From Rufibacter radiotolerans (GTDB taxonomy: Bacteria > Bacteroidota > Bacteroidia > Cytophagales > Hymenobacteraceae), in the NCBI RefSeq assembly GCF_001078055.1, contig NZ_CP010777.1:2943001-3007000 (forward strand): 64,000 bases of DNA. The letters are read 5' to 3'. The position numbers were made by a program, and so were the translations under genes. The notes beneath the pieces are model-generated. The model did not search any database. It saw only the letters and a list, made by a program, of their open reading frames with translations, and was not told the DNA's origin. Positions 1-7,711 of this stretch are shown piece by piece (within the stretch, counting starts at the first letter, position 1; every line of letters starts with the position of its first letter).

Positions 1-836
1 GCGCTCTTGGTCAGGCGCACGCCGGTTTCCGTGAATTCGGTCTGCACGCCAAAAGGCTCCATCAAAGACGGCAGCACGCTATCGCCCTGCAAAGAATTTG
101 AACGAAGCGCCGGCAGAAAAATATCGGCCTCTTGGGCCAAAGCCACCATGCTGTACCAGTAACTGGCCGCCGACCAGTCAGACTCCACCGTGAATTCCTG
201 TGCCTGGTATTGCTGGTGGGGCACCGTGATCTTCTGGCCCTCAAACGTGGCTTGCACGCCAAAATGCGCCATCTGCGCCAACGTCATTCTAATATAAGGT
301 TCTGAGCTGATCTTCCCTTTCAGGGTCAGTTCCAGTCCCTGCGGCAGCAAAGGCCCAATCATGAGCAACGCGGAGATATATTGGCTACTGATATCTGAGC
401 GTACGGTCAATTGATAGGTGCCCGAGGCCTCAAACCCCTTCATCTGCAGCGGCGGGTAGCCTTCCTCCCCCAGGTACTCAATCTTGGCGCCCAATTTCCT
501 CAGCGCATCTACCAATACGCCAATGGGCCGCTGGCACATACGGGGCGTGCCCGTAAGGGTCAGTTGCTGGCCGGTGGCTGCGTAGTAAGCCGTTAAAAAA
601 CGCATGACCGTTCCTGCATCTTCGGCGCTTACCTCTGCCCCGGCCTTAGAGGAAAGCAGGCGGTTGAGCAGTTGGGTATCATTGGCGTCTGACAGGTTAT
701 GGATAGGGAAATCATGACCGCTGAGGGCCCTGATAATAAGGGCGCGGTTGGCCTCACTCTTGGAGGCGGGCAATTGAAAGATTCCGTGCAACACCCCGGA
801 AGGGTGAGACACGCGCACGGCGGCAGCTAACATCAT
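1..836 (-). CDS. aroA: 3-phosphoshikimate 1-carboxyvinyltransferase (EPSP synthase), 3' end missing
   Basis: EPSP synthase transfers the enolpyruvyl group of PEP to shikimate-3-phosphate in chorismate synthesis. About 279 N-terminal residues are present; the rest lies beyond the left edge. Translation of the minus strand gives LPASKSEANRALI near residue 23 (the family's substrate-binding Lys-Ser motif), then DAGTVMRFLTA and CQRPIGVLVDALRKLGA, all typical of the family. The start is ATG at 836-834, whose last bases overlap the aroB stop as ATGA, so aroB and aroA are probably translationally coupled. A second in-frame ATG follows directly. The protein looks intact as far as it can be seen. Confidence 0.93.
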   Translation of the reverse strand, partial: MMLAAAVRVSHPSGVLHGIFQLPASKSEANRALIIRALSGHDFPIHNLSDANDTQLLNRLLSSKAGAEVSAEDAGTVMRFLTAYYAATGQQLTLTGTPRMCQRPIGVLVDALRKLGAKIEYLGEEGYPPLQMKGFEASGTYQLTVRSDISSQYISALLMIGPLLPQGLELTLKGKISSEPYIRMTLAQMAHFGVQATFEGQKITVPHQQYQAQEFTVESDWSAASYWYSMVALAQEADIFLPALRSNSLQGDSVLPSLMEPFGVQTEFTETGVRLTKS

Positions 837-1873
837 AAAGAATGGTAATAACGCAAGGCGCTTTGCACCTCAGGTAAGGTAATGGGTTTGTCATATACGG
901 CTTCACCAATCTTCTGTAGCAGAGTGCAGTTGATGGTGGTGCCGCTGTTTTTCTTATCATGCAGGCACAGGGTGCTAATGGCCTGCAGGTCTGCCTCCTG
1001 CAGAATCACTTTCTCATACACAGACAGCACAAAGGTCTCTATCTGCTCCAGTTCCCTTTGAGACAGCAGGTTGCGCTGCACCGAAAGCCAGGCCTCGCAG
1101 AGCATACCCACGGCAATGGCCTCACCGTGCAGCAATTGCTGGCCGGACTTCTCCAGGAAAAAGCTCTCCACGGCATGCCCGATGGTATGCCCGAAATTGA
1201 GGATCTTCCGCACGCCGTTTTCCAGCGGATCTGCCGTTACCACCCGGCTCTTGATATCTATGGAATGCCGAATCAGGTCGGTCCAGTCTTCGGTGAACAT
1301 GCCAATGTAACGCTGCTCCTGAAACATGTCGGCGTCCATGATGAGCCAGTGCTTGATCATTTCGGCGTAGCCGGATTTCATCTGGCGCAAATCCAGGGTC
1401 TTGAGAAAGTCTGGGTTCACCAGCACGGCCATGGGCTCCCTGAAAACGCCCAGGTGGTTTTTAAAACCCATGAAATCTATGCCGGTTTTGCCGCCTACGC
1501 TGGCATCTACCTGGGCCAGTAATGTGGTAGGCACGTTCACAAACCCAATGCCCCGCTTGTACAGGCTGGCGCAGAAACCGCCCAGGTCAGTAAGTACCCC
1601 GCCGCCTAGGTTCACTACCATGCTCCAGCGGTCCAGCCCCTGCTCGGTAAGGGCGCGCCACACTAGTTCACAGGTAGCCAAGTTCTTGTTCTCCTCCCCG
1701 CTCTGTACCTGCACCACGTGGTGGTCTTGAGGCAAGTAGGGCTTTAGAATAGGGTAGCAGTGCCGGAAGGTGTTTTCATCTACCAGCACTACGGTTTTCT
1801 GCAAGGCCCGGTGCGGCAATTGCGTTTGCCACCGGCCCAGGGCGTCTTTGCCTATGAATATTTCCTCGGTCAC
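833..1873 (-). CDS. aroB: 3-dehydroquinate synthase
   Basis: Converts DAHP to 3-dehydroquinate, the second shikimate-pathway step, using NAD and a divalent metal. The 346-aa length is normal. Visible family motifs are the NAD-binding GGGVLTDLGGF, the stretch VDASVGGKTGID, and metal-ligand regions YAEMIKHWLI, NFGHTIGHAVE and LLHGEAIAVGM. It is the first gene of an aroB-aroA operon: its TGA overlaps the aroA ATG by four bases. A copy of the dispersed palindrome lies 20 bp upstream of the start. Confidence 0.97.
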   Translation of the reverse strand: MTEEIFIGKDALGRWQTQLPHRALQKTVVLVDENTFRHCYPILKPYLPQDHHVVQVQSGEENKNLATCELVWRALTEQGLDRWSMVVNLGGGVLTDLGGFCASLYKRGIGFVNVPTTLLAQVDASVGGKTGIDFMGFKNHLGVFREPMAVLVNPDFLKTLDLRQMKSGYAEMIKHWLIMDADMFQEQRYIGMFTEDWTDLIRHSIDIKSRVVTADPLENGVRKILNFGHTIGHAVESFFLEKSGQQLLHGEAIAVGMLCEAWLSVQRNLLSQRELEQIETFVLSVYEKVILQEADLQAISTLCLHDKKNSGTTINCTLLQKIGEAVYDKPITLPEVQSALRYYHSL

Positions 1874-1892
1874 AATTCTTCAATTTTAAAAT

Positions 1893-1930
1893 CGTTTTGA
1901 AGCCGTTTTCGCAAAAACAGGCCTAAAACG
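1893..1930. repeat. Dispersed GTTTT-type palindrome, copy 1
   Basis: Imperfect palindrome with outer arms CGTTTT/AAAACG and core GTTTTCGCAAAAAC. It sits 20 bp upstream of the aroB start, so this copy is in a 5' region and not a terminator position. Confidence 0.7.
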
Positions 1931-2190
1931 GAATGAACTTCTAAAGAAGGGAATGGAAACGCCCACATCAAAGTAAAATGTGCAGAAATTGAGGCGATGG
2001 CCGTTATACCAACCCGGCAAGTGTAGTTCCCCACCGCCATATACAGGTAAATTGCCGTATGTAAGGGAAGATTCTGGCAAAGAAAGCGTGCGTTTAAAAG
2101 TAGCCCGGAAAAGTGATTTTTATCAGTTCCCTTTTTTTGTTTGCTTGCACCGGAATATCGTACTTAGATAACTAACAACCGTTTTTACCT

Positions 2191-2198
2191 TATCTTTG
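2191..2198 (+). promoter_or_regulatory. Bacteroidota -7 promoter element (TATCTTTG) for proline dehydrogenase
   Basis: TATCTTTG matches the Bacteroidota housekeeping -7 consensus TAnnTTTG and lies 28 bp before the ATG at 2227. No TTG is seen at the expected 17-23 bp spacing upstream, so the match rests on the -7 box alone. Confidence 0.5.
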
Positions 2199-2226
2199 CC
2201 TACCCTAACTGTAGCATCTACCCTAT

Positions 2227-3405
2227 ATGATAACGGCACCCAAAGTATCCTTTGAAGACACAGCTATTGCCTTCGCTGACAAGTCAGACGCAGAGCTGTA
2301 TAAAACCTACCTCCTGTTTGCGGCCATGAACAACAATTCATTGGTGAAGATGGGCGGCGGCATGATCAACAAAGCCCTTAGCTGGAAACTCCCCGTGAAA
2401 TACCTGATCAAGAAAAGCATCTTTGAGCAGTTCTGCGGCGGCGAAACCATTCAGGAGTGCAAGCCTACCATTGAGCGCCTGGCCAAATCGGGTATTGGCA
2501 CCATCCTGGATTACTCCGTGGAAGGCGAAAGCAACGAGGGAAGCTATGACCACACGGTGCAGGAAATTCTCTCCACTATTGAGATGGCCGCCCGCAATGA
2601 GCATATCCCCTTCTCGGTGTTCAAGACCACCGGCCTGGCAGACCCAGAGCTGCTGGCCAAGGCCCAGACCGACCAAGAACTGACTCTTGAGGAGAAAGCC
2701 GCCTTTGGTCGCATACGGGCCCGGGTGAAAACCATCTGCCAGAGCGCCTATGAGCATGGGGTACGCGTGTTCATTGACGCCGAGGAAAGCTGGATGCAGG
2801 AGACCATTGACCAACTCTGCTATGAGATGATGGAGCTCTACAACCAGGAACGGCCCATTGTCTACAATACCTACCAGCTTTACCGCCATGACCGCCTGGA
2901 CGTGATCAAGCGTGACTATGACCGCGCCCTCAAGCATGGCTATTACTTCGGGGCTAAACTGGTGCGGGGCGCCTACATGGAGAAAGAGGCCCGCGTGGCC
3001 CAGGAGAAAGGCTACCCTAACCCTATTAACCCTACCAAACAGGCCACCGACGATCTATATGATGACACCCTGCGTTTCTGCGTGGAGCACATTGACCGTA
3101 TTGCCATCTGCGCCGGTACCCATAACGAGCACAGCTGCATCACGCTCATGGAGCTGATGGAGCAGCATGACATTCAGCCAGATGATGAGCGCATTTATTT
3201 TGCGCAGCTGTTAGGCATGAGTGATAACCTGTCTTACAACCTGGCGCACGCCGGCTACAAGGTGGCCAAGTACGTGCCCTATGGCCCGGTAGAAGCCGTG
3301 ATGCCGTACCTGCTGCGCCGCGCAGATGAGAACACCGCCATTGCCGGCCAAAGCAGCCGCGAGTTCTCCCTGGTGAAAAAAGAGTTGGAACGCCGCCGGC
3401 GATAG
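2227..3405 (+). CDS. Proline dehydrogenase
   Basis: FAD enzyme oxidising proline to pyrroline-5-carboxylate, the first step of proline catabolism. The 392-aa protein is a stand-alone proline dehydrogenase barrel, not a PutA fusion. Family features include GTILDYSVEGE near residue 95, VFIDAEESWMQ, the barrel strand LVRGAYMEKE, and the C-terminal YLLRRADENT with the two arginines that bind the substrate carboxylate. The ATG at 2227 follows a good -7 box. No pyrroline-5-carboxylate dehydrogenase is adjacent. It ends in a strong shared hairpin facing the convergent lipoprotein gene. Confidence 0.95.
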   Translation: MITAPKVSFEDTAIAFADKSDAELYKTYLLFAAMNNNSLVKMGGGMINKALSWKLPVKYLIKKSIFEQFCGGETIQECKPTIERLAKSGIGTILDYSVEGESNEGSYDHTVQEILSTIEMAARNEHIPFSVFKTTGLADPELLAKAQTDQELTLEEKAAFGRIRARVKTICQSAYEHGVRVFIDAEESWMQETIDQLCYEMMELYNQERPIVYNTYQLYRHDRLDVIKRDYDRALKHGYYFGAKLVRGAYMEKEARVAQEKGYPNPINPTKQATDDLYDDTLRFCVEHIDRIAICAGTHNEHSCITLMELMEQHDIQPDDERIYFAQLLGMSDNLSYNLAHAGYKVAKYVPYGPVEAVMPYLLRRADENTAIAGQSSREFSLVKKELERRRR

Positions 3406-3420
3406 GCATTCGCGTAAAAT

Positions 3421-3476
3421 AAAGAAACCCGTTTCGGGGCCGTTTTATGGAAAACGGCCCCGAAACGGGTTTCTTT
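3421..3476. terminator. Perfect 26-bp-stem bidirectional hairpin (palindrome family, copy 2)
   Basis: The 26-bp arms at 3421-3446 and 3451-3476 pair perfectly around a 4-nt ATGG loop. The stem starts AAAGAAACCC, giving T-rich tails on both strands, and its core CCGTTTT/AAAACGG is that of the dispersed palindrome. It lies just after the proline dehydrogenase stop. Confidence 0.85.
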
Positions 3477-3514
3477 GGTACCAGCCCAGGAGTACTTTTG
3501 GCACCGGCTAAAAA

Positions 3515-3553
3515 GAAAAGCGTCTCTTACGCAAACCGTAAGAGACGCTTTTC
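3515..3553 (-). terminator. Hairpin terminator of the Thr-rich lipoprotein gene
   Basis: 17-bp arms at 3515-3531 and 3537-3553 (GAAAAGCGTC... / ...GACGCTTTTC) with a 5-nt loop. It lies about 40 bp downstream of the lipoprotein stop on the minus strand. Confidence 0.8.
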
Positions 3554-3591
3554 ATCTTGTCCTAGTAAGGCGTGCTTTCGCACACCACTAA

Positions 3592-3807
3592 TTACTGAGC
3601 AGTTGTGCCAGTAGTGGCAGCAGTTGAATCAGTAGTAGTAGTGGTAGTAGTAGAAGCAGCAGTAGTATCTACAGTTGCATCAGCAGCTGGCTCAGTTACT
3701 TCTGTTGTAGACTCAGTAGTTGTTTCAGTAGTTTCAGCAGTTTTAGACTCGCAAGAAGCGAAAACGAACATACCAGCAACTAGGGCAAGAGAAAATACCT
3801 TTTTCAT
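3592..3807 (-). CDS. Small Thr-rich lipoprotein of unknown function
   Basis: A 71-aa protein with a type II signal peptide: MKKVF, a hydrophobic stretch, then the lipobox FASC with Cys near residue 19. The mature part of about 52 residues is almost all Thr, Ala, Ser, Glu, Val and Asp, with a run of seven Thr. This looks like a flexible, possibly glycosylated, surface tether, not a folded domain. The gene contains imperfect trinucleotide repeats (agt/gta), whose length changes would keep the frame. It is monocistronic with its own terminator. I do not recognise a family; the lipoprotein assignment is secure. Confidence 0.75.
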   Translation of the reverse strand: MKKVFSLALVAGMFVFASCESKTAETTETTTESTTEVTEPAADATVDTTAASTTTTTTTDSTAATTGTTAQ

Positions 3808-3947
3808 TTTGGTGAGTTTTAAAGTGTTTTAGCGTTAATTTCACCCTTTATACCACTACCCCCCGGTAGGTAACCCACTGTTTTAAGATTTTTTTTATTT
3901 TTTTTCTTTGGGTTACTAATCCCCTGAAACTGTATTAATTGACAAGC

Positions 3948-4529
3948 ATGAGTAGTAAGGCCATGGCAACTGATGCCGCCATTATAGAAGGAATTCTACT
4001 GGACGATGAGGCGGCATTGAGTAAGTTATACAAGCTCCACTTCCCTATGGTGCTGTTCTTTGTGCAAAGCAACAACGGCACCGAGGATGACGCCAAAGAT
4101 ATTTTTCAGGAGGCGGTCATTGTTTTCTATGAGAAGATACGGGCCCGGCAACTGGAGCTTAACTGCCAGGTCAAAACCTATCTGTACTCTATCTGCCGGC
4201 GGCTATGGCTCAAAAGGCTGGCCCGCAACAGCAGGTTTAGTCACGTCATGATAGAAGACACTGAGTCTGCGGTGGCCCCAGAGGGAGACCAGGACGCGGA
4301 GGTGGCCGAACAGAATGAATTGAAGTTTGAGGCCATGGCCAACGCCCTGGCGCAATTGGGGGAACCCTGCAAAACCCTGCTGGAAGATTTTTACATCCAT
4401 AGCCTGGGCATGCCGGAGATCACCCAGAAGTTTGGCTACAACAACGTTGACTCGGCTAAAAACCAGAAGTACAAGTGCCTGATGCGGTTGAAGAAATTTT
4501 TCTTCCTGGACTATCAGATACCTTCTTAG
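3948..4529 (+). CDS. ECF-type RNA polymerase sigma-70 family sigma factor
   Basis: Group IV sigma factor of about 193 aa from ATG 3948 (ATG 3963 is also possible). Region 2 shows LYKLHFPMVLFFVQ, then DAKDIFQEAVIVFYEKI and VKTYLYSICRRLWLKRL. Region 4 is the C-terminal helix-turn-helix around MPEITQKFGYNNVDSAKNQKYKCLMRL. The next gene, 49 bp downstream on the same strand, encodes a membrane protein with a cytoplasmic anti-sigma-like N-terminus fused to a protease, so the two probably form a regulatory pair. Which genes it controls cannot be told from sequence. Confidence 0.92.
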   Translation: MSSKAMATDAAIIEGILLDDEAALSKLYKLHFPMVLFFVQSNNGTEDDAKDIFQEAVIVFYEKIRARQLELNCQVKTYLYSICRRLWLKRLARNSRFSHVMIEDTESAVAPEGDQDAEVAEQNELKFEAMANALAQLGEPCKTLLEDFYIHSLGMPEITQKFGYNNVDSAKNQKYKCLMRLKKFFFLDYQIPS

Positions 4530-4578
4530 GCACCATGATTGCGTACATACAGGCATCTGAGCAAATGCACACCTATAT

Positions 4579-5688
4579 ATGAGTGACAGGGAATTATTAG
4601 AACTGATAGAGCGCTACCACCAACACCAGGTAACGTCTGCTGAGCGCCAGGCACTGCAAGAGCAAATGGCCTCTGACCCGGTTTTTGCCCAGAAGGTGCG
4701 GGAAGCCCAGCTTTTCCATACTGCTTTGCAGAACCATGGCAAGCAAAAGTCTTTGCGTGACCGCCTTAACCGCCAGCACCAAACCTGGAAACAGGAAAAC
4801 CAGGTGGCGGCCCCCGTGCCGGTTTTACGCCGCCGTACCCCTATGCAGATTTTCATGCGCCGCTACGGTGCCACCATGGGCGTAGCCGCCACGGTGGCCA
4901 TTGTCACGGTGTTCAGCAGCTTGTTGGGCATGGAAATGTGGCGCAATGCCACCAAGCAGCAGACGGCCCGTTACGTGGAGCTGAGACGGGAGGTAGATGC
5001 GCTTAAACGCCAGCAGGACGCGCTGCTTAACACCACTTCCACTTCGCCAAGGGCGGCCACCATTAACCCCGGCCAGTTTACGGGTACCGGCTTCGCCCTT
5101 ACCTCAGACGGATATTTTGTGACCAGCTACCATGTGATAGAAGGCGCAGACTCGCTCATGATCGAAAACAAGAGCGGCACCAAATACAAGGTAGAGGAAA
5201 TCTATTCTGACCAGGTGCGTGACCTTGCCTTGCTGCGGGTAACCGACACGGCCTTTACAGGCTTCGGGAAACTCCCCTACTCCTTTAAAGCAAAGGAAAC
5301 CGAGCTAGGCGAAAAGGTATTCACCCTGGGCTACCCTAGAGAAGACGTAGTGTTTGGCGAAGGCACCTTGAGCTCCCGGTCTGGCGTGTACGGTGACACC
5401 GCCTCTTACCAGATCTCCATCCCTTTAAACCCCGGTAACAGCGGCGGGCCATTGCTGGATGACCGCGGCAACATGATTGGCGTGATCAGCGGTAAGATGC
5501 TGGGTGTAGACGGCGCGGCCTTCGCGGTAAAATCTGCCTACCTGCTTACCTTGCTGGAGCAGTTGCCTGAGCACCGTTTGCCTAAGCCAATTTCCCTGCC
5601 AAAAGTGAACGCCCTGGCCGGTACCAGCCGTCCGCAGCAACTAAAGAAGCTCCAGGATTTTGTGTACATGGTGAAAATATATAACTAA
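4579..5688 (+). CDS. Membrane-anchored trypsin-like serine protease with anti-sigma-like N-terminus
   Basis: 369 aa. Residues 1-75 are a charged cytoplasmic helical region (ELLELIERYHQHQ...) resembling anti-sigma N-termini. Residues about 97-120 form one membrane helix. A short coiled coil follows (125-150). Residues 160-345 are an S1C (DegP/HtrA-like) protease domain with the triad His185 (TSYHVIEGA), Asp215 (RDLALL) and Ser288 (PGNSGGP). No PDZ domain follows, so it is shorter than DegP. The protease should face the periplasm. Placement directly after an ECF sigma gene suggests it holds the sigma factor at the membrane and senses or cleaves something outside; that role is inference. Confidence 0.85.
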   Translation: MSDRELLELIERYHQHQVTSAERQALQEQMASDPVFAQKVREAQLFHTALQNHGKQKSLRDRLNRQHQTWKQENQVAAPVPVLRRRTPMQIFMRRYGATMGVAATVAIVTVFSSLLGMEMWRNATKQQTARYVELRREVDALKRQQDALLNTTSTSPRAATINPGQFTGTGFALTSDGYFVTSYHVIEGADSLMIENKSGTKYKVEEIYSDQVRDLALLRVTDTAFTGFGKLPYSFKAKETELGEKVFTLGYPREDVVFGEGTLSSRSGVYGDTASYQISIPLNPGNSGGPLLDDRGNMIGVISGKMLGVDGAAFAVKSAYLLTLLEQLPEHRLPKPISLPKVNALAGTSRPQQLKKLQDFVYMVKIYN

Positions 5689-5701
5689 GCTAAGTTCCTC
5701 T

Positions 5702-5738
5702 GGTTTAGGCCTTCTTTCCTGAAAACACCCTTAAAACG
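5702..5738. repeat. Dispersed GTTTT-type palindrome, degenerate copy 3
   Basis: Degenerate copy (GGTTTAGGCC ... TCCTGAAAAC ... TTAAAACG) whose right end runs into the following terminator stem. Confidence 0.5.
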
Positions 5739-5760
5739 CCCGTGCAACCACGGGCGTTTT
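5733..5760 (+). terminator. Rho-independent terminator after the protease gene
   Basis: Stem AAAACGCCCGTG / CACGGGCGTTTT with a 4-nt loop and a following T-rich run. Confidence 0.85.
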
Positions 5761-5897
5761 TCTTTTGCTCTTTTCCGGACCTTGTAACTAATACTGATTG
5801 ATTGCGTTTATCAAAGCTCTGATTGCTAGTTGCCGGTTTTGCGGCTGGCACTGTAATTACTAATATGTTACATCTACTAAACATTAAACAACGAACT

Positions 5898-6434
5898 ATG
5901 GAAAATCGCACCGAAAACAACTCAAGAATGATGACGGGTATGTTCAGAGATAGAGCTAGCGCGGAGCGTGCGTACAACGCATTGCATTCCCGTGGCTACA
6001 GCAAAGACGATGTAAACGTGATCATGAGCGATGACGCTCGCAAGCGCCATTTCTCAGATGACGTGAACAATGACACTGAACTTGGAAGCAAAGCCCTTGA
6101 AGGTGCTGGCGCAGGTTCTGCCATTGGTGGTACCCTTGGTGCCATTGTTGGCGCTATTGCCGCTATTGGTACGTCTGTGGCGCTGCCAGGCTTAGGCCTT
6201 ATCATTGCAGGACCGTTGGCAGCTGGTCTGGCTGGTGCCGGAGCCGGTGGACTAACTGGTGGCTTACTGGGAGCCCTGGTAGGCTCTGGTATTCCTGAGG
6301 AGCGTGCCAAAGTATATGAGTCTGGTATTAAAGAAGGTGGAATTGTAATGGGCGTTACTCCGCGTAATTCGGAAGATGCAGATTACTTTGAAAACGAGTG
6401 GCGCACCAACAGCGGTGAGCATATCTACCGTTAA
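5898..6434 (+). CDS. YflT/GsiB-type general stress protein with glycine-zipper segment
   Basis: 178 aa from ATG 5898 (MENRTENNS); an upstream in-frame ATG exists but the extension looks non-coding. Residues about 15-50 (GMFRDRASAERAYNALHSRGYSKDDVNVIM) match the heat-induced stress protein YflT / general stress 17M N-terminal domain. Residues 65-130 are a Gly/Ala-rich hydrophobic glycine zipper that probably inserts in a membrane. A short C-terminal domain (KVYESGIKEGGIVMGVTP) repeats the YflT fold pattern. The function is inferred to be stress-related. It is monocistronic and ends in a strong terminator. Confidence 0.75.
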   Translation: MENRTENNSRMMTGMFRDRASAERAYNALHSRGYSKDDVNVIMSDDARKRHFSDDVNNDTELGSKALEGAGAGSAIGGTLGAIVGAIAAIGTSVALPGLGLIIAGPLAAGLAGAGAGGLTGGLLGALVGSGIPEERAKVYESGIKEGGIVMGVTPRNSEDADYFENEWRTNSGEHIYR

Positions 6435-6453
6435 TATATAGATACCCCTCCGT

Positions 6454-6489
6454 AAAAATCCCCGGCTCTACCCAGAGCCGGGGATTTTT
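6454..6489 (+). terminator. Rho-independent terminator after the YflT-like gene
   Basis: 16-bp stem (AAAAATCCCCGGCTCT and its complement) with a 4-nt loop, followed by a T run. Confidence 0.88.
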
Positions 6490-6504
6490 TTTGCGCTATT
6501 CTTT

Positions 6505-6546
6505 TCTGTTTTCGACCTGTTTTACGGAAAACGGGCCCAAAACAGA
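6505..6546. repeat. Dispersed GTTTT-type palindrome, copy 4
   Basis: Arms TCTGTTTT/AAAACAGA around core CCTGTTTTACGGAAAACGGG, between the convergent YflT-like and tonB genes. Confidence 0.75.
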
Positions 6547-6553
6547 AATTAGC

Positions 6554-7387
6554 TTATTTCAACTTCAACCTGATGGGCAGGGTCATGCGCACCGGCACGG
6601 CTCGGCCGTTCTGGCTACCGGGTTTCCAGCGCGGCATCTTTTCTACTACCCGCACGGCCTCTTCCTCGGTTCCGTACCCTAGCCCTTTGAGCACCTGTAC
6701 GTCATTGATCTCCCCGGTCACTGACACCACAAAACTCAAGACCACCGTTCCTTCCACGCCCTGCGCCTGGGCCGCCTTAGGGTACCTGATGTTCTTGCCC
6801 AGGTAGGCCATCAGCTTTTTCATGCCGCCCTCAAACTCCGGCATATGCTCGGCGCTTATGAATATCTGGGTGGCAGCCGCGGTAGGTTCCCCGGAGCCAG
6901 TACTGTTACCACCGCCGGTGCCCTCACCGGGCAAAGGGTTCCCAATCTCCGTTTCTCCATCGCCTTGCGACGTAGTTAATCCTGAATTAGCCTTCTGCAA
7001 ATCCTCCTGCGTTGGGATATCATCCACCACCGGGGTTTGATTGTCTACCACTTTAGGGGTGGTGTTCTTTACGGTAGGCGCTGTGGCTTTGGCAGCAGCT
7101 GGTTCAGAGGCTTTTTCCGGGGTTACCTCTTTCACAGGTGGTAGGACAACCCTGGTCATGGTAATGGTGCATCCCGTGCTTTGCTGTATACTATTCTTTT
7201 TGCCGGCCAGCAGGTTGGCGATCACGGGGGCAGAGAACAAGAGCACGAAGAACCCTATGGCATACAGCAGGGCCTGGCTGAGGTGCTGGTGGTAGATTTT
7301 GCGCAGCACATAGGCGCCGTAGGCTTTGTTACGGCCCTCAAAAATCATGTCTTCTAAAGAGATGGCAATGGCGGTATTGGGTTCCAT
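6554..7387 (-). CDS. Energy transducer TonB family protein
   Basis: 277 aa. The N-terminus shows the Bacteroidota TonB signature LEDMIFEGRNKAYGAYVLRK (residues about 11-30), then one membrane helix (about 38-60). A Pro/Thr/Gly-rich periplasmic linker follows (70-175), then a TonB C-terminal domain (about 185-277) with YPKAAQAQGVEGTVVLSFVV and MPRWKPGSQNGRAVPV. It should couple the proton-motive force to outer-membrane TonB-dependent receptors. No exbB or exbD lies nearby and no receptor gene is adjacent, so its partner is unknown; genomes of this group usually carry several TonB copies. Confidence 0.93.
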   Translation of the reverse strand: MEPNTAIAISLEDMIFEGRNKAYGAYVLRKIYHQHLSQALLYAIGFFVLLFSAPVIANLLAGKKNSIQQSTGCTITMTRVVLPPVKEVTPEKASEPAAAKATAPTVKNTTPKVVDNQTPVVDDIPTQEDLQKANSGLTTSQGDGETEIGNPLPGEGTGGGNSTGSGEPTAAATQIFISAEHMPEFEGGMKKLMAYLGKNIRYPKAAQAQGVEGTVVLSFVVSVTGEINDVQVLKGLGYGTEEEAVRVVEKMPRWKPGSQNGRAVPVRMTLPIRLKLK

Positions 7388-7711
7388 GGCTTTGGGGTTT
7401 TAGGTGAGGTCTTGTTTCCCACATGATACCCGTGCCCGCTGTTTTCCATACCGCTGCGCAGATTATTTACATTTCTTCTGACCTGCCGTTCTGGCAGAAA
7501 AGGCCAGAAGAAACAAAAACCAATCTTCTATTGTTAAAATTTTACACTCAGAATGCATAAGTACTGCCATGTTCTGCTTACTTGCATTTCTTTTCATAAA
7601 TAAATTTCTGCGCCACACCTTTCTGGAACAGGTATGCGTTTAAGAAAAGTGCTCCTAAGAATTAGGCACTACTTTTGCATTTAGATTTAAAGACTTTACT
7701 TACAATACTAT
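7388..7711. other. Divergent intergenic region between tonB and prc
   Basis: 324-bp AT-rich gap between divergent genes. It holds the prc -7 box near 7670. I see no gene or long inverted repeat in it. Confidence 0.5.
7670..7677 (+). promoter_or_regulatory. Bacteroidota -7 promoter element (TACTTTTG) for prc
   Basis: TACTTTTG fits TAnnTTTG and lies 34 bp before the ATG at 7712; no clear -33 TTG is visible. Confidence 0.5.

Larger units (their letters stand above)
1874..2226. other. Divergent intergenic region between aroB and proline dehydrogenase gene
   Basis: This 353-bp gap separates two divergent genes, so it must hold both promoters. It contains one palindrome copy next to aroB and a TAnnTTTG -7 element in front of the proline dehydrogenase gene. 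No convincing gene is seen; the short open frames here have no recognisable features. Confidence 0.6.

Noticed and set aside
3605..3832. Val-rich open frame antisense to the Thr-rich lipoprotein
   Set aside because: Direct consequence of the trinucleotide repeats; the opposite strand has a proper signal peptide and lipobox.
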